From positions 114,893 through 178,892 of the forward strand of contig JAJTUP010000111.1 in assembly GCA_021399435.1 (NCBI GenBank): DNA of 64,000 nt, written 5' to 3'. This DNA is from Diaporthe sp. PMI_573. Its lineage: Eukaryota; Ascomycota; Sordariomycetes; Diaporthales; Diaporthaceae. Under the pieces are notes generated by a model. It was not told the origin of the DNA. It searched no databases and saw only the letters and a list, made by a program, of their open reading frames with translations. Both the position numbers and the translations under genes were made by a program. Positions 40,836 to 52,879 of this stretch are shown piece by piece. Numbering within the stretch: the stretch's first letter is position 1; each line of letters begins with the position of its first letter.

Positions 40836-42673
40836 AGTCGCCGTGACGAGATTCGGCCCACCCCCCCATTCGGCCCACCCAAATCGCCCACCCGCCACAA
40901 CTACCCTTCGTCTTCATCGCCGTCAGAATCGTCACCAGAACAAACTACGATGCAACTTTCTAGTGTTTCTGACTTTTGAGACCTTTTCTCATCTGCTGAC
41001 TCAGCCTCAATCTCAACGGCCTCGTACGAACCTCGAGTTGGGGCTCGTTTCGACCTTCCTCCTCTTGGTAGGTACTATGGCTTCCAACCTTGCTTTGAGA
41101 AGCTCGTTTTCTCGTTGCGACATCTTCAATTGCCAATCTATCTCGTCAGCTCCTTCTTTAACCTTCTTGAAGAGTAGTCGTTGAGTTATCGCTGAGTGAC
41201 TGCCGCGGTCAAAAACCTTGTGCATAGTACGGAGTTCTCGAGATGCCCTGGGCGTCGACACCACCACTTTCTCGGCTATCAGAGGCACTGGGGTAAGCAA
41301 TTAGAGCCTTTTCTTTCTCTTGGCGGTATCTATTTTCGGCGTAGATGTCGTCTTTGTGGTGTTTTCGACGAGAAGGCCACTTATTAGCGGCTTCGCTATA
41401 TCCACTGGCCATAGACTAGTCCCACGCCATCCACTATATATATTCTTCTTCGTGAGGGCCTCAGATCTCGCCTTCTGATAGCAGAAAAGAAAAAGTTGCC
41501 TGCCCCTAAATGTGCCGTTGGTGTAGAGGTTTAATTGGCCAGCCTCTCGGCGGTACGCTACCTTTAGCGACGAGAATACACCAACATCGAGCGGCTGCAG
41601 TACGTGCGAGGTATGAGGAGGTAAGTAAATAACGTAAATACGATTCGAGAAGCACTCCTACATAAAATCGAGGGTTGTGTGGCTTCGATGGTCGTCCAAT
41701 ACTATTAAACGCCACTGCTTTGGGTCCTTCGGGGCGGTTGACGGCACGAAGATCCTCCGAAGCTATTCGAGGGCGATATCGTTATCGGTCCAGCCGCTTT
41801 TTGAGGCCGTAAACTCCTAATTATTGTACCCTTCGAGTGCTTTAAACCACTGCTGCTGCACGGTTTGCCCCTTGAAGCTCCTTGAAGATAATAGGTGGAG
41901 GGCGCGCCATGCCCGTAGCAGAGATACACTCAATGAAGGAGGTCCATACTCGACTTCCATTGCTTTTTCGAGCAATAACCTTCCTTCCTTCAGGGCCGAT
42001 AACTATCCCATTAAATCCCTCGCCCTCGTAAACTCCCCCTTTGTCCATATTATAACGATTTTCGGCAAGAATCTCGGCGATGGCTGGCAGCTGAAGGACG
42101 CTAAAGCACGGCTTAATTATACTCGTTGTCGCCCTATTGACCCCGCTGAAGTGCATCTGACGGCTTTGGAGGCTTCGAATCTCGGGGTTTCTGCCAAGAA
42201 AAGCCCTCAGCTAGCGCTTTCTAAGTGGTGGTGGCCGTGGCTGAGGATTGGCGACTCGGGCTGCAAAAGTCCTTATTTCTAAATGCGTTAACGGCAGCCC
42301 TAGGGCCGCCTGGGTAAGCGAAAACTTGATTAGACTGCTTTCTTGGGTCGACGATAGCCTTATCTGCCAATTTGCCGCATCAGAATGGTATGAGGAGCCC
42401 CTACGGGGACTATAAAGTGTGCTCCTCGGAATGCCCCAATATAAGGAGGCCTCGCGTGCGCCGGTGCTGGCCGAGATCGCCTTAAGCGCTGCCTGCACGT
42501 ATTCTTCGGTATATTGCTTCATTATGTGATAAGGAACGTTCATGAAAAGTTTGAAGAGAAGAATAAATTCTCTCGAAAAGAAATCTTGTTTTATGTGCAG
42601 GTGTGGACCTGGCGCGGTCGCGGGTGTGGAGTGGGCTGAATCAGGGGGTGGGCCGAATCTCGTCACGGCGACT
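40836..42673 (-). mobile_element. pogo element with intact ends and decayed gene
   Basis: The terminal inverted repeats begin AGTCGCCGTGACGAGATTCG at both ends and match for 31 bp (to the C-run), then diverge. TA flanks both sides (40834-40835 and 42674-42675). The 1.84-kb body contains a transposase with many stops. The ends are preserved, so the copy could still be moved by a related active transposase. The same end sequence, diverged, starts the copy at 46679. Confidence 0.85.
41013..42522 (-). pseudogene. decayed pogo transposase
   Basis: From ATG 42522 the minus strand reads MKQYTEEYVQAALKAISAS (Psq helix-turn-helix), then LTQAALGLPLTHLEIRTFAA. After a stop at about 42210 come FSGVNRATTSIIKP, NMDKGGVYEGEGF (first catalytic Asp region) and GSRVWTSFIECISATG. 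The part with the other two Asp residues is unreadable. The C-terminal end near 41300-41013 has VSTPRASRELRTMHKVFD and a basic KRRKVE. At least four in-frame stops are present, so it makes no active protein. Confidence 0.75.
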
Positions 42674-42675
42674 TA

Positions 42676-43240
42676 ACAACAGTGCAGTAAGGAATGACGA
42701 TGCGACAAGCGGCTACTATGAATACAACTATCAAAGTCAGAAAATCTGGCATGATATTAGTGTGAGACTCGTAGACGTTGCATAGTGTGGCCACGAGCAA
42801 GGAAAAGCGTTGATGAGCTGAGGTGGGGGTGGGTCAACTTACCTGCTACAGTAGCTTGGTCAGCTCCAGAACCAGAGTGAGGGAGCTCAGGCAGCTGCAA
42901 GTCCCAAAGGTCAACGACTGCAGGATGAGGATGAGGATGAGGATAGCAAAGTAATGTGGAGAGACAGAAAAGACTGCCGAGCTCCGGGGGGGGGGAGGAG
43001 ACGCGGAGGGAAAGGAGGTGATGATGTGAAAGAGAGTTGGGATGGGCTGGGAGGGGAGGTAATAGCTGCCCTGCCAAAGACAGAGAGCAACCCTGAGTGC
43101 CATCTGCAGTGAGTCAAGGCCAATGGGCAGCCCCTCTCCTGCAAGACAAAGTCAATGAGCAGCCACCCAGATCCTAGGCCGCCCCCACACACGCCTTTCT
43201 TCTCCTTTTTTTCTACTCATGATTGATTGACTCACAACCA
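42676..43240. other. low-complexity intergenic sequence
   Basis: Contains a GGATGA microsatellite (about 42926-42945) and purine-rich tracts (42990-43010). Minus-strand frames here are Ser/Pro low-complexity and I do not believe them. Confidence 0.4.
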
Positions 43241-43337
43241 ACGTGTCACAAAAGCTGCAAGAGGTCTCACGCACTAGCGCGATGCAGGACTCGCACGACC
43301 TGCCAGCAGTCAGATCCACCAGACCGCTGGGACCGTT

Positions 43338-43745
43338 TTGCTCCTATTTGACATGCCCCTGCTCACCGAGGACCTACTACCATCCCATGGTGTCAGCGGC
43401 GTCTTTTTCGACATTCCGTCATGGCTCGCCTCCTACGCGGCCCAAACGGGCGCCAGGAGGAGACCACGGAGGCTCGTGCTCGTCGAACGACACCGCAGCG
43501 AGGCGACGAGCGCGTTCCTGCGGGAGCTTGAGGCCAGACCGTTGCGCAGGTGGGATGGATCGGCGGAGATTGTCCTTGCGTATGACTGGCGGCTGTTGGA
43601 GGCTATCACGGAGGAGGAGAGAAGACTTCGGAGGCTTGGCGATGAGGGAGATGCTGGTACGAGGCAGACGGCGAGGACGGGTGCGAATTGGGAGGAGCTT
43701 TGGAGGAGGTTTTATTTTGGTTCTATTGATGAGACGAGGGATTGA
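43338..43745 (+). CDS. hypothetical protein, about 135 aa, N-terminus uncertain
   Basis: G+C-rich frame ending FYFGSIDETRD. It is rich in Arg/Glu/Leu with helical segments (EATSAFLRELEARPLRRWD, LLEAITEEERRLRRLG). The frame is open upstream of ATG 43338, so an upstream exon is possible. I do not recognise the family. An overlapping frame from 43243 on the same strand is less protein-like. It may be a fragment of a larger gene. Confidence 0.4.
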   Translation: MLLFDMPLLTEDLLPSHGVSGVFFDIPSWLASYAAQTGARRRPRRLVLVERHRSEATSAFLRELEARPLRRWDGSAEIVLAYDWRLLEAITEEERRLRRLGDEGDAGTRQTARTGANWEELWRRFYFGSIDETRD

Positions 43746-45470
43746 TTGAATTGGGAGCAGGAGTTGTTTGGTTTTACATTGGGTTTGGGGATTGGGAAGC
43801 ATAAGCATGGGTTAGACATGGGCATTTTGCACGGACATGCATGGGATTGGGACATGCATCGCGATGATTTACTAGCATAGCTAAACATAAGATTCTTATA
43901 GGAAGGTTAGACAGGATAGCATACTGCCCATGAAGCCAGTAATTCAAATTTTAATTCTTACAGAGCAAGTTATAACCACCATATCGGTGATCTCCTAATT
44001 ACAGAGGTTCCACCAGGTTGTCGTGCAGGAAGAGGGTGATTTTCGGTCGATCTTTCGGCCTCTATGATCTGTACGATTTGGGTCGTATAGGAACCTTTTG
44101 GAATAGGTATCCCCTTTTCTTCGATGACGTGGAGCAGTGCCTTTCTGAACGTACGGCTCACTTGGTCGAATTGGTAGGCCGTCCATCCCTCAAAATCGTT
44201 GGTAAGGGACCCCAGTAGGTTGTTTCTACTAAGTCTTAGATGTACGATGTCCATTAAGACCCTCGCATGAACCACGGTTACGCTAGTGACTCCTAGCTCT
44301 TGCTGGATTGGAGATAAGTAGTAGAACCGAGGTTACTTTCTAGTGTGTTGTCCTCTGGATGTATGGAAGGCATGATGTCCTGCCACAATCCCGACAGGGA
44401 TGTGCATAGATTCAATTAAAGCAGGCTATTTCTAGGCTTCCTACCTGTGGGTTAGACCTTCGGTTGCATCTGGAGACCAGAATCGAGAGCTTCTGGTGTG
44501 AGTGTGGACCATTATCCTGGGACTTCCCGATGGTCGTCTATGGCCTCTTTTTGCAGACCTTCCGGGTGCTGACCGTCCTGCTGACGGGAAGGGGTTCGTC
44601 CCGAATTACCGCCGAATTCAGGTAAGAAACATAAGAATAAGCTATTGTTTTTACGCCATCGACGTGCAGGATAAAATCCTTCCATGGTACAACAGACGGT
44701 CACCAGGATTTGCACTTGCCAATGACTGAAAAAGTAAGTGGTTTCAGAATTGAGATGTGGAAGCTGTAATCTGAATTCCGTGATGCAAAGCTATTACTCT
44801 ACAACCTTAGTGGGCCTTTTGATGGTGATAGGTTAAAATACCTTAAATAAACTCGCTAAGCTCTGCGTTTCACGGATGCATATTTACATCTCGTTACCTT
44901 AGTACACGTTCTCAATATCAGTTTTCAGACCTATAAACATCTGATTATCCCGAACTTTGTCCTGCAATATTTAACTATATAGGGTGGTTTCCCCTCGACA
45001 ATCCTTATTTCTTCCCTGTGCCTAACTTAGTAGAAAGGATGCCTGTGCCAGAATCACCTCGTCCCGTAGTACCTTTACCCCTGGCCTATCCATCTTTCTC
45101 CTACACTATCCCAAATACATGCGTCGACACACGGAGTCTACGCCAGGGACGATGCGACCGACTTCAAGGGAATTCAATCGCTTGTCCCCTGAATGAACTT
45201 CTTTCGTCCCCTTTTCCGAGAATGACGACAGTATCTAGGTCGACCCAGACGGTCGTGACCATGTCGCAGTGGATCCCGTACCAAAAAGGAAGACATTCAG
45301 CAAGTCCGAAGTCTCAGACAGTAATGACGGGCCAGCGGATGAAAATATCGACGGGAGTATATACTCCGACCGAGCACATGCTGATTCGAACACGATCCAT
45401 TTAAATCGTGGTTCCCGGATGTCGCTGTAGACACCAAGAGCACGTACGCATTAAATATCCAAGAAGAAGC
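43746..45470. other. no firm gene; scraps with coding character
   Basis: Weak candidates only. 43970-44275 (minus) includes EEKGIPIPKGSYTTQIVQII. 44502-44730 (plus) can be joined across a GTAAGA...GTGCAG intron at about 44621-44669 to end NRRSPGFALAND. A plus-strand frame near 45250-45430 reads RKTFSKSEVSDSNDGPADEN. None matches a family I know, and all could be relics. Confidence 0.3.
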
Positions 45471-46093
45471 TCAGCGTGGACAGTACTGCGCAGGCAACAA
45501 TTTTCGATCCTGCTGCACGCCTGCCAAGTTTTGTTTACACTTTTGACGTTGTACGTGGCCGTTACGCGCTGTCACGCGTGTAAACTCAGCTCCACATTCT
45601 GGGCAGCTGAACTTATGTGCCTGTTCGGACTTTTCTCGTTGGTGGCGAATGAGGTTGCTCCATGTGGAGAACTGACGGCCATCACAGCCGTGTTCCCAAC
45701 AACATGGCTTCGGCTTGCGGGCAATCGTGTTGCTGTCCGGAGAACATCCCTCCATTTGCACAGATGGCGTGTGGTTGCCATTGGCCGAAACGGCATCATT
45801 GGAAATGTATCTAACACGTGAATCAGTTTCAAGATCATTAAACAACAACACCACTAACTATATTACCCGTAATAGAAAGGTACTAGGGCTGGATTCAAGA
45901 AAGATATGTATATATATGCTTGTTGATAAAAGGGGTTAGGGATTATCATCTGGTTGGGAAGCGTTAACGGTGGTGTATAGCCAAGGGCTATCCCATCTTG
46001 GGCGGCAGTCATTGGGCTGATACATTGGGCTGCTGGGACATGAAATGGAACTTGAGTCCCTGAGTCTCGGTTGTTGCCTGGTCTTGCTGCCAT
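45471..46093 (-). CDS. C2H2/C2HC zinc-finger protein, gene model incomplete
   Basis: The minus-strand frame 45857-45471 encodes two fingers. The first is CCWEHGCDGRQFSTWSNLIR with following His residues. The second is CPECGAEFTRVTARNGHVQR with a final Cys (C-x2-C-x12-H-x5-C). Such fingers bind DNA in fungal regulators. The frame has no ATG before the fingers. A separate upstream frame from ATG 46093 (MAARPGNNRDSGTQVPFHVP, Pro-rich) is a likely first exon, joined by an intron whose exact sites I could not fix. The protein ends soon after the second finger. It may be a small regulator or a fragment. Confidence 0.5.
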
Positions 46094-46678
46094 TGCCCTG
46101 TAAGCATAGTGATTGGATCTCGCATCCGAAATATGAATGTTCTATACTTAGGTTATTGGCTTCTCTCAATATGGCGCACAACACTAGAAAGGTGATAGAA
46201 AAGAGAAAAAGAGCGATTAAGAAAGTGTGCTCCTCCAGCTTATGTGGACATACTGTACTGCATCCACTTATTAAATATTACTCCCAGCCGTTGGCTTTTG
46301 ATAAGTGCCACTTTTGCTGATGGAAAATTAAATGTACGCCACTGTACTTGACAGATCATAATCCGCAGTGCTATATTGCACTATAGATCAACATTCAAGC
46401 ACAATGAGAAAGAACTTTGCAACTCAAATTTATGCACGGTACGAATAATCGACTCAAAGGGTTGAACAGACGCAAGAAGTACTACACGAAGGAAGAACCT
46501 AATATAGCTTGGCAAGCCGGTCGTAACCACGCGAGCAGAGTTCGGAAATTGTGGGTTCCGCGGATTCCAGAATCACAAAACGCGTAGTCAATTGTGGTGA
46601 TGAACGAACCATCAACCTGTACATATGACGGTACTGTAATACTGTTGCAATTACCTTACCTCAGCCGAGGTGCTTCTA
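46094..46678. other. no recognisable gene
   Basis: Short frames only. The right border is the TA at 46677-46678 next to a pogo end. Confidence 0.4.
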
Positions 46679-47455
46679 AGTCGGCCACTGCACATCCGGT
46701 CCACCCCCCATCTGGGCCACCCCACACCCGCGTTCGCGTCAGACCCCCCCCCCCTACATATACCTCGTTTTCTTTTCGAGAGAATTTTTTCTTCTCACCA
46801 AAATTTGCATAGACATTCCTTATCCAAAACTGAAGCAGTATACTGATGACGACGTCAAGACGGCACTTGAGGCCATCTCGGCAGGCGCTGACGCACGAGA
46901 GGCCTCCAAACATTGGCGCATCCCAAGGAGCACACTTTATAATCGTCACGGCGTTCAGAGCCATTGTGAAGCGGCAAATTGGCAGGTGAGGCTATCCTCA
47001 AGCCAGGAAACCAATCTAACTAAGTTTGCACTTAACCAGACCACTCTGGGGCTGCGGTTGACCCATCTTGAATTGAGGACCTTCGCGGCCCGGATGGCCA
47101 CATCACAGGCACAACCACCACCGCTTGGCCGCAACTGGTTGAGTGCTTTTCTCGTGAGAAATCCAGGGGTACGAAGCATACGAAGCCGTCAAATGCACTT
47201 TAGCCGCATAAACGGTGCCAGAAGCGAGGTGATTAAGCCATGGTTCAACCTCCCTCGCCTACCAGCGGCCCTCGGGATTAAGCCGAAGAATCGCCACAAC
47301 GCTGACGAAGGTGGCATCATGGAAAGGCGAGGGATCTAACGGCATGGTTATTGGGCCAGAAGGGAGGAAAGTTGTCTATCGAAAAAGCAACGGGTCGAGA
47401 GTGTGGACCTCGTATCTCGAATGTATCTCCGCCACGGGCAAGGCGTGCCCCCCTT
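46679..47455 (+). mobile_element. pogo element, 5' part only, start codon lost
   Basis: It begins TA then AGTCGGCCACTGCACATCCG..., a diverged copy of the end at 40836. The transposase starts LKQYTDDDVKTALEAISAGA where relatives have MKQYT, so the ATG has become CTG (46830-46832). The frame carries the Psq domain, LTHLELRTFAARMATSQ, and RHNADEGGIMERR. A frameshift near 47325 moves GSRVWTSYLECISATGKA to another frame, and similarity stops at about 47455. The catalytic second half and the right end are absent. Confidence 0.75.
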
Positions 47456-48642
47456 GACTTCTAGAATAATTTGTAATAGAAGTCGAGAGAAACATTGAAT
47501 AGATATTGTTTCAACGAGACATTGCTGTACAATTAAAAAAAGTGCGTTCTTTTGGTGTTTCTGCTTGCTAGGGCCCGGCCCTCAACCTCTTCAACAAACC
47601 TCATAATCAGAATTAAACCTCCTACACTATTAAGGGTGCGACGTGCGGGAACAGGGGTCAAGAGGTGGGGGTTAGGGGCAAAGTCCCATCGTTTTACACC
47701 CGGCCTAGCCCCTACTGATTGTCCGCCATTCCACCCAGGATTTCCCTCTGTCTCCTTCCCATCTCTCTTAGAATCGTCTTCCACCACGTAAGAAATAGTG
47801 AAAAAGGTGTTGCTAAATGAATGAGTCTATGTTCTTTCATGGTATGTACGATTCGAATTTATATTGTTGTTTTCTGTTAGTTGTACCTACAAACTGAAAA
47901 CAGTACTGTTGTTAATCATGCAGTTTGGTAGCGTATAGTATGATAATTGCTATATTATTCAAATTGTGTAGTTACATGCAATGTATTTTGCAAGTACTTA
48001 GCTTGATTCTGGCAAAGTACCGAGCTGCGTCCATACCGCACCTAGAGCATTGCAAAGTTTGGTCAAAGGCGTGAAAAGACACTGCTTCCAGTCTCGTTCC
48101 CTCCACGATTGCATTATCACCAAATCCAGGGAAGTGCGGTACAGTATTTCCAATTTTTGTAAGCCTGGTTGAAGACCATGGGTAAAATAGAATTTCCACA
48201 AAACCAAAATGCGAAAGTATGTGAGAGAATGTTCCGAGTTGTGAGAGAAGGCCACAAGAAAAGGACACTTGGTCTTCGTAGTCATACATGAGCAAGATTG
48301 ACTACCTGCTTCACGTACTTCTCTGATAAGGACTGACAGTAAAAGACAGCTGGAAATTCGCACAAGACAAGATGTCGTGAGCGAAAAATGTAGTGTGGGA
48401 ACTGAACACAGTATATAAACTTTTGGTGACAGCTGGTGTATTGTACTTTACTAAACATCGCATCTGACCAAGAGGCTGCATTGCATGTACATTCGATCCA
48501 CTAGAGGCGCGAACCCCTCATCTAAGCGACGACCAAGTCACCAACAGAGCAGCTGTACCTGTTCACCCCACTGCCAATAGCTCTGCGAGCGTCTTCCGGG
48601 TCTTTCTCCCTCCCCGAACAAAACCGGGCTCGACATATACCG
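47456..48642. other. no recognisable gene
   Basis: Two overlapping minus-strand frames (47972-48363) are open for about 110-120 codons but show no family resemblance. The rest is AT-rich and short-framed. Confidence 0.35.
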
Positions 48643-49137
48643 ATGAATCCACGGCGGGCTGGAAAGAGACTCCATGTGAGGAACGGCTCTAGAGAAAAGT
48701 TTCGAAGCGTAAGAAACAGGAAAGCAGTTGCTTCAACTCAACTGAGTTACTGGGATTCTTTATCTAAAGTCTGGCTCACTTCCGGAGCCTTGCAAGAGCT
48801 GGATCGACGCAGAAGGACTCATCGACCAGCGAATGTGATTCCTCCGGCCCCCGACGAGATATCTTGCACTGATACAGTTCAATTTGCACGACGCGGAGGC
48901 CCCGATCTTAGTTATCTGCGAGGCGTACGTGTTCCCGTTACCATCTATGTAGGACTTGAAGCTGAATATGCCCAGTACTCGAAATCGCAACAGGCTCTAC
49001 AAAAGATGGCCCCCAAGAAAAGGACAAACCGTGCAATTGAGACAGGACAGACAACGACAGGCGCATATTCTGCCAATCTGGAACAAGTCATGAACGACAA
49101 TAACATGGAATTTTTCAAGCGTAACGACCCAGCACAC
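48643..49137 (+). pseudogene. fungal hypothetical protein, 3' end cut by hAT fragment
   Basis: The frame reads QLSYWDSLSKVWLTSGALQE, LDRRRR, then TVQFARRGGPDLSYLRG. I recall this pattern (ALRELDRR...FARxGGPDLxxLRG) from repeated, uncharacterised fungal genes. A second block, MAPKKRTNRAIETGQTTTGA followed by YSANLEQVMNDNNMEF, fits their next segment, possibly after an intron with a GTACGT donor at about 48924. From about 49120 the frame runs antisense through a hAT fragment, so the gene is truncated there. Function unknown. Confidence 0.5.
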
Positions 49138-49560
49138 AGACTTGTGTCTGCCACCTGTGCCGTCACTAGCTGCCTGAGCCTCTGCCTTCCGCTCTGCCGC
49201 CGATTTAGTCTTCTCTCCTGCAGGCGCGCGGATGTGGTGAATAAGAAAAATGTGCTCCATTGCATTTTGAATACCGACTGACTTTATAGAAGTCGGCTGC
49301 GGGCGGTTCTGCTTGATACAAGCTCGGCAGACCCATCTTCTTTCCGTTCCGTTCTGGATATCGTAGCCAAAGCGCCAAATCCATGATCGCGTTTCTTTCG
49401 TGCGCTCAGATAATGTGTAGCCTTTAAAATGGCTAAAGAGTCGATCCTCACAGGTAGCTTCTGCTGTGGACTCCAACAAAGGCTGGGCATGTGGTCCGGA
49501 CATTTTGGCGCGTCGCATCCTGCCAAGAAGCGCGACTTGAGCTGCAAGAAATTCTGCAGG
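49120..49560 (-). pseudogene. hAT transposase N-terminal fragment
   Basis: The minus strand reads CEDRLFSHFKGYTLSERTKE, SWIWRFGYDIQNGTERRWVC and IRAPAGEKTKSAAERKAEAQ. This matches the BED-region start of the hAT gene at 15304 (LFSHFKGWLWAERGR, GYDIQNGVERRWVC). Similarity ends near 49130. No catalytic domain follows. Confidence 0.7.
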
Positions 49561-50450
49561 TAAAACAGCCCAAAATCGGTAACTGGATGGTGCGTCGATC
49601 AGGGGTTCTTCGGAGTCTTCCGTCACCCCTCCTGGGTGTTGGCCCACAGATTACCCAGTTGGGCTATGATGCCCAAAATTGATGTATTATTCAGCGGATT
49701 ATCAACGGAAATCAACATCACGTACACATAGCTAAAGGCATATGAAGTGGTGTTGATGTGTATCAACATTGAAATCGCTATGTGATGTGTATGTTGAAAA
49801 TGTTGATCAACATCGTGTACACGGATGTTGATAATGTTGAATTGATCGGAGCCTTGCAAAGGGGAGATCAGTTTTCAGTTACTGAGCAAGTCTTGGTAAT
49901 TGATTGGCTTGGTTTGATTGTAGGTGTACTCCCGCACTTGTGTATTGCCCTGTACAGCAGAGTAAGGCAGACTTTGTTCCAATAGTAATTATCAGGGCAA
50001 ACCATGTTGTCGGGTGTCTATCTCGGAGTACATATGATTTCAGGCCCCCCAAAAATAGCCACCTCAATGAACGTCCTGATTGGCTGATTGGCTGGGCCCC
50101 TTTCGACCCATTTGAAAATCTCTTGTGCAGCCCTGACGAAATATGGAGCGGATTCGAAGCCAAACCTCCGGCAAACCGGCCTAATATGTCGCTACTCAAT
50201 GTTGGGATATGCTCCTATGTAATGTTGCTGCCTATCTCGTTGAACCCTTCCAGATGCAGCCAATCAAGCAAATTCCGATGCCTCCTGAAGTGATGTTTAA
50301 TATAATTGGTCACCAATTGTCCGCCTCTTGAACTTTCGCCGCAATCGTCAGGTTCTAACACTCGCACCGAGACTTGCATGAATAGCCAAAAGGCGGTAAT
50401 GGCGACCTAACCTTAAAATGACAGCATCATCTAAAATATCACACGCCAAT
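49561..50450. other. intergenic; cluster of GTTGAT/ATCAAC motifs
   Basis: No gene recognised. Between 49690 and 49850 the words GTTGAT and ATCAAC recur at least ten times, including the palindrome ATGTTGATCAACAT at about 49799-49812. The right part is the 3' flank of the MFS gene. Confidence 0.45.
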
Positions 50451-52301
50451 CTAAGCATTTAGCCTTTCACTTTCCTTCTTCCCAACCGTGCCTCCCTTCC
50501 TGAACCCCCAAAGCACAACAATGAGCACCGTGGCCGTAGCGGCGAATATGGTCCAGAACGCGGCACGATAGCCCGCCATGCGCCCTTCCCTGGTGTCGTC
50601 AATGCCTGAGTGCTCCGTTACGGACGCCGCAATGGCCGCGGTAATGGCCAGCCCTACCGCGTTGCCGATCTGTCCGATCTCGCTGAAGACGCCGCCGGCT
50701 AGGGACTGCAGTTCTCCCGGGAAGGCGTCCGAGATGATTAGGTTTGACACAGTGAAGAGGGCTGGTTTAATCTCTCGTTAGTCCATCTTCTATTGGCTTC
50801 AAGGAAAGACAGACGGGTGAATTGAGGTACCATCGGCATTGATTGGGGAAAGGACCATAGCCCAGAAAGGGGCAAACCAGTAGTTGCCATCCATCCCGAC
50901 TGTTGCCATGAGGACTGGAGCGACAGCTGAAATGAGTGCCGATGCAACACCTAGCGTTTGTACCTTAACCCTTGAGACGAGCCATACTGCTGCCAAGTTG
51001 ACGGCGGTGCCTGCAACAACGTGAGGCAGGAATCTCAGCGAGCTTTGCAGTGCAGTGACGCCCTGGACCTTTTGAAAGCTATGCATTCGGTCAGCTTCTT
51101 GTCTATTTCTAGCGTGAAGATATGAGACTGACTATAACATTATGAAATACTGGATAGCATTGAGTGAGGCCCAGCACAAAAATATTGATGTCTGTCCTCG
51201 TGTTAGAACCCAGACGTCTTCCTTTCTTTGGGCACTTACGCAGATGGACGTGAAGGATGAGTTTCGCCACAGCCGGTTAGGAATGAGCGCAGGACGTCCT
51301 TTCTTGGCCTGGAGATTCATCCACAAGGGAAAAGCTACGAGCAATGCTACTGCTAAAATCAAAAGAATGATGTTGGAAGCATCAGTGATCTTGGTGTACG
51401 AAGATGTTACCATGGCCAACGCGTACAGCAGGAAACCCAGGGCAACGCTGATGATGACGGCTCCAACCCAATCGACATCCTCGATTATGCGACTGTTCCA
51501 TTTTTTTTCCGACGGCTGGTAGATCGACGGTAGGGACCATATTGCCATCGTTGAGAGGCAAAAGTTGATGATGGCCATCATGTAATAACCCCACCTCCAC
51601 CCGATGGTGTCGGTGAAGATTCCACCGAGAACAAGACCGAGCGCATACCCAAGCGGGAAACCGATGCCACTCATTGAAAACGCGATGTTGCGCCATTTCC
51701 CCTCTGGGAACGTATTGGTGATGAAGGCCATGGTTGTGGTAAGGCATATGGAGATCGCAATGCCGACGGCCGTGCGGAACAGAATGATCTGGATTCCAGT
51801 CTTGGACAGGCCGACGACCACGGTAAAGACGACGCACAGGTAGCTGCCTGTCACCCACATGAGCTTGGCCCCAACGACATCCGCAATGGCGCCAAAGATG
51901 AGGAGCAAGCAGCCCGCTGCGAGGTTATAAACGGCGGCGGGCCAGAGCATCAGGCTCTCGGACAAGCGTACGTCTTCCGCGATCCGCGGGAGCGCAGCGA
52001 TGAGGATGCCCGAGCCCATGGTGTTGAGGAAATTGATTCCCGTGACAGTAACGATGACCGTCACTCCCTTGACTTTGGAAACATTTCGGGATGGGAAGCC
52101 GCTTGGAGCTTCCATTTCTGCCGTGATAACTGGATGGCTATCGCTGTCCGCCATCCCGTCGACTTCTTGCTTTAGCGATCTTTGTTTCGATGTACTTGCT
52201 GACGGTTTCAGGGGGAGCAGCTCGTTGTTTGATGCCGGGTGGATCGGCGTGCCGCGGAACAGCGAGGCCTCTGGCATTACTTCTTTGAACGGAATTTGCA
52301 T
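50451..52301 (-). CDS. MFS drug/metabolite exporter, four exons, 557 aa
   Basis: Exons (minus strand): 52301-51240, 51191-51139, 51078-50831, 50761-50451. Introns are 48, 60 and 69 bp. The first and last have GTAAGT/GTACCT donors and the last a GACTAACG branch. The second uses a less typical GTTATA donor, so that junction is the least certain, but the joined frame is open. After a cytosolic N-terminus of about 80 residues come the TM helices. Features include GVTVIVTVTGINFLNTMGSG, LPRIAEDVRLSESLMLWPAA, GAIADVVGAKLMWVTGSYLC, LFRTAVGIAISICLT and GFPLGYALGLVLGGIFTDTI, then VQGVTALQSSLRFLP. These match 14-TM proton antiporters of the DHA2 type. It is divergent from the PKS-NRPS gene (ATGs 1.46 kb apart), so it probably exports that product. 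Confidence 0.9.
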
Positions 52302-52879
52302 CGTGCCACCAAAAAAATTCACTGCACCCGGCTCTCACAGGATCGTGGAAACTTCAATAGTGTTTCAAAATGGTATATTTGTATCAACTGAGATGAGCAG
52401 GTAAACCACAATCGGTAGGGCTCACTCTGCAAGACAATGTAGATTGTAGTAGTAAACGGTTTCAAAAATGGGGGCTTAAAGGTGAAATGTGAGCTGGCTC
52501 GCTCGCTTATCAAACTATGTTAAACTAAATCAGTGTTCAGTGGTGTAATTTCGGCCTCTACGGAGTCCGGCGACTATTGCTCTATTAGAGCACAAGAGGA
52601 AGGTCCCATATCTGATCCTGACTCATGGCTGACAGAGAAGGCGAGATCTTACATTTCTGTGGAACCACTATGACGGGCAATATTGCCTGATTAGGGTCTA
52701 CGAGGTAGGCATGAAGTCTGATCTTGACTCGCAGCTCTGGAGGGGCAAGTTCTCAAAGGCCCGTCGAACTAATATGCCGGGGCTCTGTTAATCGTTTACT
52801 GTCTAGAAGGTTGGCCGGTCAGAAGGTTGATAGGCCCCTTTTCCCGACCAAGGCCCTGTCAGTCTGTCCCCCAACCATC
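52302..52879. other. upstream region of the exporter
   Basis: Non-coding left half of the divergent promoter region. No regulatory site can be called with confidence. It ends where hAT coding debris starts. Confidence 0.4.

Noticed and set aside
40500..40898. RGG-like minus-strand protein of 132 aa
   Set aside because: Low complexity, overlaps the pogo terminal repeat at its start and has no folded domain. Kept only as a note on simple sequence.
52319..52322. GTG at 52322 as start of the exporter
   Set aside because: The ATG at 52301 lies just downstream, and GTG starts are not expected in fungal nuclear genes.
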